Shown here piece after piece: positions 1-6,833 of a stretch of DNA of 13,412 nt. Positions within the stretch are counted from its first letter, which is position 1. Each line of letters starts with the position of its first letter. The DNA is taken from positions 1 through 13,412 of the forward strand of contig WFZM01000036.1 in NCBI GenBank assembly GCA_015489565.1. Reading direction: 5' to 3'. This DNA comes from Patescibacteria group bacterium (lineage in GTDB: Bacteria; Patescibacteriota; Minisyncoccia; Phycocordibacterales; UBA2100). The notes beneath the pieces were generated by a model. It saw only the letters and a program-made list of their open reading frames with translations. It did not search any database and was not told the origin of the DNA. Position numbers and translations under genes: made by a program.

Positions 1-19
1 AGATGTGTATAAGAGACAG
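1..19 (+). other. Nextera/Tn5 mosaic-end adapter (artefact)
   Basis: The first 19 bases read AGATGTGTATAAGAGACAG, the exact Tn5 mosaic end used in Nextera tagmentation libraries. The same sequence appears in inverted orientation at the other end of the window. It is untrimmed library adapter, not genomic DNA, and should be masked. Confidence 0.97.
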
Positions 20-50
20 ATATTATTATTGTATTTATAGCGTCAAACAT
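20..50 (-). CDS. 5' fragment of an unidentified gene, cut by the contig end
   Basis: An ATG at 50-48 opens a frame reading MFDAINTIII before it runs into the adapter at base 19. An extended -10 box (TGC-TATAAT, 69-77) lies 18 nt upstream, and the preceding gene ends at 130, so a new gene starting here is plausible. Only ten complete codons are visible, so nothing can be said about function beyond a hydrophobic N-terminus. It could also be a chance start codon. Confidence 0.35.
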
Positions 51-68
51 AGAAAACTGGTATCCCTA

Positions 69-77
69 ATTATAGCA
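69..77 (-). promoter_or_regulatory. Extended -10 promoter upstream of the truncated gene
   Basis: The minus strand reads TGC-TATAAT here: a perfect -10 hexamer with the extended TGN element. It lies about 55 nt past the stop of the acyl-ACP-reductase-like gene and 18 nt before the ATG at 50. The expected transcription start is near 61-62, leaving a leader of about 11 nt. No convincing -35 was seen. Between this box and the stop at 130 is a weak nested hairpin (arms CTTTTGC 91-97 and GCAAAAG 117-123, inner arms 98-103 and 106-111). It has no following T-run on the minus strand, so I do not call it a terminator. Confidence 0.5.
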
Positions 78-129
78 TATCTTTAATTGGCTTTTGCGAA
101 ATATTTATTTCCCCGGGCAAAAGAAAGTG

Positions 130-1245
130 TTAAACTTGACTTTGTCTTACTTTCTCTAACTTATCATTGGATATACATTTTTCTTTATAATTTTGATATT
201 TGGCCGGCTCAAAGTTATACTTTCTAGCCAGTTGCGAAATATAGTTCAGATGCTCCATATTAATCTCTCCCAACACCGCCTTGTCTGTATTTTTTTCAAA
301 AAGAAGGAGCAGACCTTCGGCCATGCAAGAGAAATTATCATCTTTTTCACAAAGCCCTAAAGGAAAATTGGCGCTCACCCCCTTGGTTTTTACGGCACCA
401 CCTTCAAGTACAAGTATATCGTCCGCATCAAAGACATCTTTGGCAACATCGGATGGCTGGGCATCGTCTATTATGATAGCACCACTTTGCAAATGCTCTT
501 TTTTAATCAAGGCGTCCGGATGATTAGTTGCCGCTATAATTATCTGAGAGCTTTTCAAATCCGCCAAATTGTGACTTAATTGTATTTTGATATTTGGATA
601 TTTTTCTTTGAGCTCCTTTTCCAAGTTCTCAACCCTTTCTTTTTTATGCATTAAGTCTATAAGGAGAATGTTCTCAACTCCAAGCTTGACTGCCAAGCGC
701 GCAGAACCAGAGCCGATAGAACCCGCTGCGCCAACTATTGCCAAGTTTAGGCTTTTGATATCTATATCAAAATCTTTTATAAGTCTTTGAAGTATCTTGT
801 TTATATTTAAAACTGTATATGCGTGCCCAGTAGTTATGGCTATCTTACCATCATATACATCTTTTCCGCCATACGTCAAAGAAGCTGTAAGAGCCCCAAG
901 AGCCGCTATTTTACCCCCTTTTCTATAGCCCAGCTTTAGGGCTTGTGATATTTTTTTCTTGGCCAATTTTCTGTTTTTTAGCATAGTCTTGGCTGTTGTA
1001 GGAGTAGACACCATGTAGCCCAGCAGTTCTCCGTCTTTGCTGATTTTTGAGGCTGTAACAGGCCACATAAAGCGTTCAAAAATACTCAAGAAAGCTCTTG
1101 GTGCCCTGCTCAAAAACGGAATTTTCTTATATATATCCTTCTCATCTCTGGGATGCACCAGGAAAATCAAATGGTTCTTTTCTTTATCTTCCTTTAGTCC
1201 CAAAAAATAAATAAGGTCTGCAAACAAATCTTTTATCAATCTCAT
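130..1245 (-). CDS. Acyl-ACP reductase (AAR)-like NADP-binding oxidoreductase
   Basis: This 371-aa protein resembles the cyanobacterial long-chain acyl-ACP reductase, which reduces acyl-ACP to fatty aldehyde with NADPH through an acyl-cysteine intermediate. Matching blocks in order are: an ALGA segment (115-118); TTGHAYT (138-144), equivalent to TGNTHTAY in AAR; the nucleotide-binding loop VGAAGSIGSG (171-180, GxxGxxG); IIIDDAQPSDVAK (257-269), equivalent to LLIDGGYPKNLA; VLEGGAV; and SCMAEGLLLLFE (306-317). Cys307 in the last block aligns with the catalytic Cys of AAR (FACFAEAMLLEFE). The C-terminal NMEHL..ISQLARKYNFEP also matches. The start is set at ATG 1245, which overlaps the acyltransferase stop as ATGA; a TTG at 1251 would add two residues. 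The tight coupling suggests shared lipid metabolism. Automated pipelines may call it shikimate or glutamyl-tRNA reductase-like because of the Rossmann fold. Family is fairly sure; substrate is inferred. Confidence 0.82.
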   Translation of the reverse strand: MRLIKDLFADLIYFLGLKEDKEKNHLIFLVHPRDEKDIYKKIPFLSRAPRAFLSIFERFMWPVTASKISKDGELLGYMVSTPTTAKTMLKNRKLAKKKISQALKLGYRKGGKIAALGALTASLTYGGKDVYDGKIAITTGHAYTVLNINKILQRLIKDFDIDIKSLNLAIVGAAGSIGSGSARLAVKLGVENILLIDLMHKKERVENLEKELKEKYPNIKIQLSHNLADLKSSQIIIAATNHPDALIKKEHLQSGAIIIDDAQPSDVAKDVFDADDILVLEGGAVKTKGVSANFPLGLCEKDDNFSCMAEGLLLLFEKNTDKAVLGEINMEHLNYISQLARKYNFEPAKYQNYKEKCISNDKLEKVRQSQV

Positions 1246-1949
1246 ACGCAATATTTATTAAAAATTTTTTTAACTGCCTCTTTGTATCGCTCCGGCACCG
1301 GAAGATTTGAATCCAGAAACTCTTTAGGTTCCAGAGCTTCTTTGAACTCAAGTTTTAAATGTCTTTTCCTGCCCCAAAATTCCTTGGAATTTATTTGTTC
1401 TATTCCGGAAATTTTGATTGGAATTACAATCGGGTTCCAAACCTCCATAAGAAATCCAGCGCCACCACCAAGACTTTCTCTTTTTTTCTTGTAACCACCT
1501 TCGGGAAATATACAAACGCTGTAACCGTTTTTAAGAAGCCAGCTGTGTCTTGCAAGGGACTTCTCGTAGTCTTTTACCTTGCTTGTTAGAGGTTGGGCAC
1601 CCCAAGCAAGGAAAAAAAGGTCGCCATATATGTATTTTCTCCAGGAGAAATCAGGGTCTTTATAATCTCTCCCCGGCCTTGACACCCAAAAGAGAGGAAA
1701 AGCCGGAGAATAAGGCGGGGTGGCCATCGTGCTTAAAATAGGATCAAACTCACTGATATGATTTGAAATAAAGAGAATCCCCCTTTTTTCTTTTTTGGCT
1801 TTTTTAACGGCACGGGCTACTTTATCCTGCCCGCTTAAATCCATGTGCATAAATATGAAAAGCATGGCGCGCGTAGGATACCAAACCAGGCTATGTAATA
1901 TTCTCGGTATAATCCTTTGCCATATATTGACTTTATGTGTTAATGACAT
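1242..1949 (-). CDS. PlsC-family 1-acylglycerol-3-phosphate acyltransferase-like protein
   Basis: This 235-aa protein belongs to the glycerophospholipid acyltransferase (PlsC/LPLAT) family, which moves acyl chains onto lysophosphatidate or related acceptors at the membrane. It shows motif I as NHISEFD (63-69; catalytic His64 and Asp69), motif III as FPEGG (148-152; the usual form is FPEGT) followed by a basic stretch and a Gly-rich turn, and motif IV as VIPIKISG (175-182). A hydrophobic segment near residues 20-36 could touch the membrane. The start is ATG 1949, one base after the stop of the upstream membrane-protein gene (TAA-T-ATG); an in-frame ATG at 1985 would overlap that gene by 35 bases and adds nothing conserved. 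The 3' end overlaps the next gene by ATGA. The acceptor cannot be told from sequence. Confidence 0.88.
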   Translation of the reverse strand: MSLTHKVNIWQRIIPRILHSLVWYPTRAMLFIFMHMDLSGQDKVARAVKKAKKEKRGILFISNHISEFDPILSTMATPPYSPAFPLFWVSRPGRDYKDPDFSWRKYIYGDLFFLAWGAQPLTSKVKDYEKSLARHSWLLKNGYSVCIFPEGGYKKKRESLGGGAGFLMEVWNPIVIPIKISGIEQINSKEFWGRKRHLKLEFKEALEPKEFLDSNLPVPERYKEAVKKIFNKYCV

Positions 1950-1950
1950 A

Positions 1951-2418
1951 TTACAAGAAAATAAAATTAAGCGTAAACAAAACAATAATAATCAGGCGAA
2001 ACAAGTCTGACAAAATCATCGGCAGATAATCCGGCAATAAATCATAGACCAAAAAGTTCGGACTAAAGGATTTGCTCATAAAATAAAGTAAGCTCATACT
2101 CAAAGCCAAAGAAAGAAATATGCGACTTAAATGAGATGAGCCAAAAGAGAAATTAAAAGAGACTTTTCTAAATAGAATATAAAACAATAGCAAGAAAGAA
2201 AAAAATACACTTGGATATATAAATCTGAAATTACTGATAAAATTCGGCACTATGCCCGACCACAAAAGATAATCACTGGCACTAAGAGAAATTACAGAAG
2301 ATAAAAGAAGACGCTCCAAGCTGTTAAAAAAGCGAAAATAACTCAATGTCAAAAAAGAAAAAAATATTGCCGATAGAATTAAAATATCTCCAAAATATTT
2401 TACATTTTCCAAATCCAT
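1951..2418 (-). CDS. Hypothetical polytopic membrane protein
   Basis: I do not recognise this 155-aa protein. It is strongly hydrophobic, rich in Phe, Leu and Ser, with about four likely membrane helices (roughly residues 10-30, 36-58, 68-86 and 100-116) and a hydrophobic C-terminus (about 135-155) ending directly on LNFIFL. There are no obvious catalytic motifs. It heads a probable three-gene unit with the acyltransferase (1-base gap) and the AAR-like reductase, so a role in lipid handling is possible but is guilt by association only. Its own extended -10 promoter lies 7 nt before the ATG. The ATG at 2418 is the only start compatible with that promoter. Confidence 0.7.
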   Translation of the reverse strand: MDLENVKYFGDILILSAIFFSFLTLSYFRFFNSLERLLLSSVISLSASDYLLWSGIVPNFISNFRFIYPSVFFSFLLLFYILFRKVSFNFSFGSSHLSRIFLSLALSMSLLYFMSKSFSPNFLVYDLLPDYLPMILSDLFRLIIIVLFTLNFIFL

Positions 2419-2425
2419 GCGAGCT

Positions 2426-2456
2426 ATTATAGCATAGTCATTTTTCTATTTTGCAA
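2426..2456 (-). promoter_or_regulatory. Extended -10 promoter of the membrane protein/acyltransferase/reductase unit
   Basis: On the minus strand TTGCAA (2451-2456) is followed after 19 nt by TATAAT (2426-2431), preceded by TGC (2432-2434). The gap from the hexamer to the ATG at 2418 is 7 nt (AGCTCGC), so transcription should start at or next to the A of ATG, a leaderless arrangement. The -35 overlaps the end of smc. Confidence 0.65.
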
Positions 2457-4599
2457 CGGTCTCTGCCTCGTCCAATGTTATTGAAAGAACTTGAGATATT
2501 GCATCTTTGCCCATAGTAACCCCATAAAGCTCGCCGGCTACCGACATGGTTTGCCTGTTATGAGTTATGGTTATTATCTGTGAATTCTGAGCAAGTTGCA
2601 TCAAGATATCACTGTATTTGCGTGAATTCGCCTCATCAAGCGCAGCATCTGTTTCATCCAAAATAATAAACGGTGGCGGAGAAACTTGTGAAATTGCAAA
2701 TATCAAAGCGATAGACACAAGAGAGCGCTCTCCCCCCGAGAGACTCTCCATGCTGGACTGCCTTTTGCCGGGAATTTGAACCTGAACAGATATGGCATCC
2801 TGCTTCTCCCCTTCTTGATTTTGGCTTTCATAAAGCTCCAAAGAGGCTTTTCCGCCCGCAAAGAGCATTTGGAAAAAGTTTTGAAATTCAGACGAAATTT
2901 TGGCTATACCTCTTTGCATATCCTCTTCCAAATTAGCCTCAAGAGTCTTTATCACATCTTCTATTTTGACTTTGGACTGCTCCAAATCTGCAAGCTCTTT
3001 TTCAATAAATTCCATCTTGCCCTTTAAGTTCTTGTATTCATGTATGGTAGTCTCGTCCACCTCTCCCAGCTCATCAAGTTTTATCTTAATTCTTTCAATC
3101 TCCATTCTTTCATATATTTTCTTCAGAGCCCGTTGACCGGATTTAAATTCAGCCAAAAATTGCAAAAATCTTGTACCCGCTTTCGATTTGGCATCACGTA
3201 CAAGCTCTTCCAGAGCATTTTCCTTCTCTTTTAAAGAATGAAGCCTTGCTTCTGTATCTTTATATTCAGCAAAAGCTCTGGAGCGCCTCTCACTAAGCTC
3301 GAGCAACTTCTCTTCTCTTGCTCTTGAGCCGGCATCCGCCTCTTTTATCTCACTTGCTATTATTTGACGCTCTTTCTTTAAAGCCAGCAACTTAGACTCC
3401 AAACCGGCTTTCTTCTCACTTAACATTTTTAGTTCTCTTTCTATTTCTTCCAGGTCAATCTTTTCAGATACTTGCTCTTCCTTCTTGTCTTGCCGACCTT
3501 GGACTGCTTCCAATGTTTCTTTTATGTCAACAAGTTCTTCTCTGGCGACTGTTTGACCCTTTGTCAAAGCTTCTAGAACTTTTAAAAGCTTAGCAAAAAT
3601 TTCAGCTGAAATCTCAAAACTACCGGCCTTATTTTTTCCTTTTTTAAAAGCGGAGATGCTTGCAAAGGCCTCTTTGCGTGCTTGATTTTCAGCCATCTTT
3701 GCTCTTATATTTAAAATTTCATTTTCAATATCCGAGATTTCTTCGCTTAGAGTCTGCAGCTTGCTTTTTAAATTCAAGAGTTCCGGATTGTCATCTGCTC
3801 TCTTAAAATGACGCAAAGCCTGGTCGGCAGAATCATGTTTGGCTTTTGCGCGACTTAGCTCTTGCAATAGCTCTGCTCTTTCTTTAGCATATCGTTGTTT
3901 TTTAAAATATATAAAAGAGGCGAAAGCCATTGCCAGCTCTTCTTTTAGAAAATCTATCTCTTCTTTTTTTGCTATTTGTGCTTCCAGAAATCTAAGTTGG
4001 GGCCTGAGTTCTCGCAGGCGTATTTGCGCCTCTTTCATGTTCTCTTCTGTTCTGCCGAGCTTGCGTCTGGCGTCTTTCAGTTTTATTTGATACTTCCCCA
4101 GGCCAAGCGCATCTTTAATCATCAAGAGCCTGTCTTTATCAGAAGCATTAAGCATGGCATCGGCCTCACCTTGAGAGATGATGTGGTGCGAGCTGGCGCC
4201 CAATTTTGCGGATGCCAAAAGCTCATGAATATCTTTGAGTCGCACCTGTGAATCGTTTATAAAATATTCATTAGCCCCATCTCTGTAAACCACCCTTTCT
4301 ATGCGCAACTCATCAAAATCCGTATCAAAAATCTTATCTTTATTGTCAAAAAGAATAGAAACACTTGCGCGATTTAAGCGGGATTTGAAGCTGTTACCTG
4401 CCCAGATTAGGTCCTCAGCATTTTTTGAACGCAAATTTTTCTTGGATTGCTCACCAAGCACAAAGCGAAAAGCCTCGGCGACATTGCTTTTTCCGGAGCC
4501 GTTAGGCCCAACTATAGCCACAATAGGAAAGCTGAATTTCAGCTGAGACTTGTTTGGAAAAGATTTAAAACCGGAAATATTTATTTCTTTTAAAATCAT
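2446..4599 (-). CDS. smc: SMC-type chromosome segregation ATPase, short form
   Basis: The 717-aa protein has both halves of an SMC ATPase head. N-terminal: GFKSF, Walker A GPNGSGKSN (31-39), an Arg-containing KNLRS loop (54-58), and Q-loop ISQGEAD (141-147). C-terminal: signature LSGGERSLVSIALIFAI (620-636), Walker B FIILDETDAALDEAN (644-658; usually DEVD), and THNRQTM (679-685). Between them lie charged coiled-coil segments at about 165-315 and 380-575, separated by a non-heptad stretch at about 316-378. Canonical bacterial SMC is about 1,150-1,200 aa with a hinge domain; no hinge-like Gly-rich fold is apparent here and each arm is about half length. The ATP-binding machinery looks intact, so it should act in chromosome compaction or segregation. 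RecN, Rad50/SbcC and RecF are less likely given the SMC-type signature and LDETDAALDEAN. The frame is uninterrupted. An extended -10 box lies just upstream. Confidence 0.87.
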   Translation of the reverse strand: MILKEINISGFKSFPNKSQLKFSFPIVAIVGPNGSGKSNVAEAFRFVLGEQSKKNLRSKNAEDLIWAGNSFKSRLNRASVSILFDNKDKIFDTDFDELRIERVVYRDGANEYFINDSQVRLKDIHELLASAKLGASSHHIISQGEADAMLNASDKDRLLMIKDALGLGKYQIKLKDARRKLGRTEENMKEAQIRLRELRPQLRFLEAQIAKKEEIDFLKEELAMAFASFIYFKKQRYAKERAELLQELSRAKAKHDSADQALRHFKRADDNPELLNLKSKLQTLSEEISDIENEILNIRAKMAENQARKEAFASISAFKKGKNKAGSFEISAEIFAKLLKVLEALTKGQTVAREELVDIKETLEAVQGRQDKKEEQVSEKIDLEEIERELKMLSEKKAGLESKLLALKKERQIIASEIKEADAGSRAREEKLLELSERRSRAFAEYKDTEARLHSLKEKENALEELVRDAKSKAGTRFLQFLAEFKSGQRALKKIYERMEIERIKIKLDELGEVDETTIHEYKNLKGKMEFIEKELADLEQSKVKIEDVIKTLEANLEEDMQRGIAKISSEFQNFFQMLFAGGKASLELYESQNQEGEKQDAISVQVQIPGKRQSSMESLSGGERSLVSIALIFAISQVSPPPFIILDETDAALDEANSRKYSDILMQLAQNSQIITITHNRQTMSVAGELYGVTMGKDAISQVLSITLDEAETVAK

Positions 4600-4607
4600 C
4601 GCACTTT

Positions 4608-4616
4608 ATTATATCA
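4608..4616 (-). promoter_or_regulatory. Extended -10 promoter of smc, overlapping the ftsW stop
   Basis: The minus strand reads TGA-TATAAT, then eight bases (AAAGTGCG), then the smc ATG at 4599. The TGA of the extended -10 element is also the stop codon of ftsW (4616-4614). A start site about seven bases after the hexamer would give a leader of 0-2 nt. No good -35 is present. Confidence 0.62.
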
Positions 4617-5756
4617 TTTAATTTTAGAATTTTTTGCCGCAGAAAAAATAACACCAAAAGCAAGCAAGGTTGCCAAAATACTAGTACCACCCAAACTAAA
4701 GAAAGGTAAAGTAAGTCCCGTAAGTGGCAAGACGGCACTCATAGCGGCTATATTTACAAATGCCTGAATAAATATGCTTAAAGAAAGAGCCACTATAACA
4801 GTGGATGCCGCTAAGCTTCTGGAGTACTTTGCCAACTTAAAAGCACGCAGTACAAAAAGACTGAGGAGCAAAAGCAAAACAAAAACCCCCAAAAAGCCAA
4901 ATTCTTCCGCTAAAGTCGCAAAGACAGCATCCCCTACCGGCTCGGGCAGATATCCAAATTTTTGAACCCCTTGCCCGTAACCTTTTCCAAAAAAGCCGCC
5001 GGAGCCTATTGCTATCAAGGATTGATTTATCTGATAAGAAGCACCAAGCAGGTCTTGATTTGAATTGGCAAAACTGCTAAAACGCTTTAGGATATAAGGG
5101 TGACTCATCACAACCCCCGCAAATAAAATCACTGTCAGTGATGTCGCTATCATAATGTTCTTCCATGGTGCTCCAAACAAAAAATAACTAACAGCCAGAG
5201 CAAAAACTATCACAAAGCTGGTGCTTGTATCCGGCTCCATAATCAGTATGGCAAGAGGTAAAGCCGCCACGGCAGCGGGAATAGCTAAGGACTTGACGTC
5301 TTTTATGCATCGCTTATACTTGAGCAACAAATAAGTTATAAATAAAATACTGCTATATTTCATGAATTCAGACGGCTGTAAACTTTGCCCAAAAATCACT
5401 ATCCATCGCCTTGCGCCACCGGCAGAAAAAGAAAGTCCCGGCACAAAAACCAAAAGACTTAAAAGTATACTGGCAAGATACAAATAAGGGGCCGAGTTTA
5501 ATATTTTTTTAAATGGAATTCTAGCTACAAAGAGCATCAAAATAAATGATAGTATCAAGCTTGCAACTTGCTTGATTAAGATACCAGATAAGAGAGAATT
5601 GTTTTTAGCCATCAGACCCAGAGCCGCCGAGCTAAAAATCAAAAAGCCCATCAGAAGCCAGAATATCAAGATGGCAAGCAGGACTTTATCCAGTCTAAAA
5701 AAAGCTAGGATTTGCTTTCGGATTTTCTTGTTTATTTTCTTTCTCTTGGCCGGCAT
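4614..5756 (-). CDS. ftsW: SEDS-family peptidoglycan glycosyltransferase FtsW (FtsW/RodA type)
   Basis: This 380-aa polytopic protein belongs to the SEDS family, which polymerises lipid II into glycan strands with a partner class B PBP. A basic cytoplasmic N-terminus (residues 1-16) precedes about ten membrane helices. Family landmarks are GARRWI (114-119), LQPSEFMK (126-133), EPDTSTS (174-180), and GYLPEPVGDAVFATLAEEFG (268-287). In the last block Asp276 aligns with the essential Asp of RodA/FtsW (HTDFIF). The late LPLTGLTLPFFSLGGTS segment (343-359) is also typical. The ATG lies three bases after the mraY stop (TAG-AAA-ATG), so the two are probably cotranscribed and translationally coupled. 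Pairing with mraY favours FtsW over RodA, but sequence alone does not settle it. Length is normal for the core family. Confidence 0.88.
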   Translation of the reverse strand: MPAKRKKINKKIRKQILAFFRLDKVLLAILIFWLLMGFLIFSSAALGLMAKNNSLLSGILIKQVASLILSFILMLFVARIPFKKILNSAPYLYLASILLSLLVFVPGLSFSAGGARRWIVIFGQSLQPSEFMKYSSILFITYLLLKYKRCIKDVKSLAIPAAVAALPLAILIMEPDTSTSFVIVFALAVSYFLFGAPWKNIMIATSLTVILFAGVVMSHPYILKRFSSFANSNQDLLGASYQINQSLIAIGSGGFFGKGYGQGVQKFGYLPEPVGDAVFATLAEEFGFLGVFVLLLLLSLFVLRAFKLAKYSRSLAASTVIVALSLSIFIQAFVNIAAMSAVLPLTGLTLPFFSLGGTSILATLLAFGVIFSAAKNSKIK

Positions 5757-5759
5757 TTT

Positions 5760-6815
5760 CTACGCTATTAAAGATAAGAGTACTCCCACAAATGCAAAAA
5801 TTATAGCAAGGAGCCAATAACGCATGGTGACTTTATAAGAAGGCCAACCAATCGCCTCAAAGTGGTGGTGTATGGGAGCTATCTTGAATATCTTTTTACC
5901 TAGAATTTTTTTGGACAAGACCTGCAAGCCGGCCGATGCTACTGTTATAAAAAGCAGTGCGGCAACCACAGGAAGGACGGACAGACCCACTCCGCCTCCC
6001 ATTTTATCCGTCATAAAAGCAATGGAGGCTATGGCAAGTGTGAGTGCCATAGAGCCGGTCTCTGTCATGTAAAAGTGCGCCGGCGGGATATTGAACCACA
6101 AAAACGCTGCCAAAGCTCCGGCTATCGTTGCGGATAATGCGGCAAGGTCTATCTGATGCTGAGTCATTGCTATAGCCGAGTACGCAAGAAAAATGAACAT
6201 AAAGACTCCACCTGATAAACCGTCTATGCCATCTATAATACCACTTGAATACAAGACCAGATTTAATATCACAAAGAAAGGAATTATAGCCATTCCCAAA
6301 TATAAGTATCCGTCAAAAGGTATACTTATAGAATCAACGCCGAGCTTAGCGTAAAACCACCAGCCCAAAAAACTTGAAACCAAAGCTACCACCAGAAGGC
6401 GCCAATAAAATTTTAACTCTCTTTCTTTAGGGCAAATATCCAAAAGATCGCTAAAGAAGCCTACCACAGCTCCAACCAGCATTGCAAAAAGCGGTATCCA
6501 TGTCTGTGACCTTGACAAGAAGTCCATCTTGACAGTGCCGGCACTCGGCCAAATTTTGGAAATCAGCCAAATAAATAAGACTACAAAAAAGACTGAAAAC
6601 CACACAACTATACCACCCATGCGTGGAACTTTTGTTTCTTTTTCTTTGTGCAATTTATTGAATTCCACAGCTTCAGTTCCGTCCAGTGCCAGCTTACCAC
6701 CAGTTTTTTTCCAAACTTTAAAATGATATAAAAAATGCTCCAAAAACGGGGCAAAAACTATACCTACCACGAAACTCAAAACAGCCGGCACCAAGATTTT
6801 GATAATATCATCCAT
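5760..6815 (-). CDS. mraY: Phospho-N-acetylmuramoyl-pentapeptide transferase MraY (atypical active site)
   Basis: MraY transfers phospho-MurNAc-pentapeptide from UDP to undecaprenyl phosphate, making lipid I at the inner membrane face. The 351-aa protein is polytopic and carries HKEKETKVPRMGG (56-68; usual form KxGTPTMGG), GFFSDLLD (119-126), IDGIDGLSGG (194-203), MTETGS (250-255; usual form GDTGS), and the MraY-specific IHHHFEAIGWP (315-325). HHHF separates it from WecA/TagO-type enzymes. Deviations matter: the usual DDxxK reads S122-D123-L-L-D126, so the first Asp and the Lys are changed, and the Asn pair before TDGLDGL is replaced by a YSSG segment (189-192). D195 and D198 remain. It is followed closely by ftsW and preceded by its own extended -10 box. 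I infer a functional but divergent MraY. Confidence 0.87.
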   Translation of the reverse strand: MDDIIKILVPAVLSFVVGIVFAPFLEHFLYHFKVWKKTGGKLALDGTEAVEFNKLHKEKETKVPRMGGIVVWFSVFFVVLFIWLISKIWPSAGTVKMDFLSRSQTWIPLFAMLVGAVVGFFSDLLDICPKERELKFYWRLLVVALVSSFLGWWFYAKLGVDSISIPFDGYLYLGMAIIPFFVILNLVLYSSGIIDGIDGLSGGVFMFIFLAYSAIAMTQHQIDLAALSATIAGALAAFLWFNIPPAHFYMTETGSMALTLAIASIAFMTDKMGGGVGLSVLPVVAALLFITVASAGLQVLSKKILGKKIFKIAPIHHHFEAIGWPSYKVTMRYWLLAIIFAFVGVLLSLIA

Positions 6816-6821
6816 AAACCC

Positions 6822-6830
6822 ATTATATCA
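6822..6830 (-). promoter_or_regulatory. Extended -10 promoter of mraY-ftsW
   Basis: The minus strand reads TGA-TATAAT then GGGTTT and the mraY ATG, a 6-nt gap from the hexamer. It sits in the 18-bp space between the phosphoesterase stop and mraY, so mraY-ftsW can be transcribed separately from the upstream gene, probably as a leaderless message. No clear -35 is visible. Confidence 0.65.
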
Positions 6831-6833
6831 CAG

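Noticed and set aside
91..123. Intrinsic terminator after the reductase gene
   Set aside because: The arms are AT-rich and interrupted by a 5-nt bulge, and no T-run follows on the minus strand.
1246..1251. TTG start at 1251 for the reductase
   Set aside because: The ATG at 1245 makes a standard ATGA overlap and needs no rare start codon.
1950..1985. Upstream ATG at 1985 as the acyltransferase start
   Set aside because: It would overlap the membrane-protein gene by 35 bases and adds only non-conserved residues; ATG 1949 follows the preceding stop by one base.
2446..4599. Frameshifted or split long SMC gene
   Set aside because: The frame is continuous from the Walker A half to the Walker B half with coherent coiled-coil sequence; an in-frame deletion cannot be excluded but nothing indicates a frameshift.
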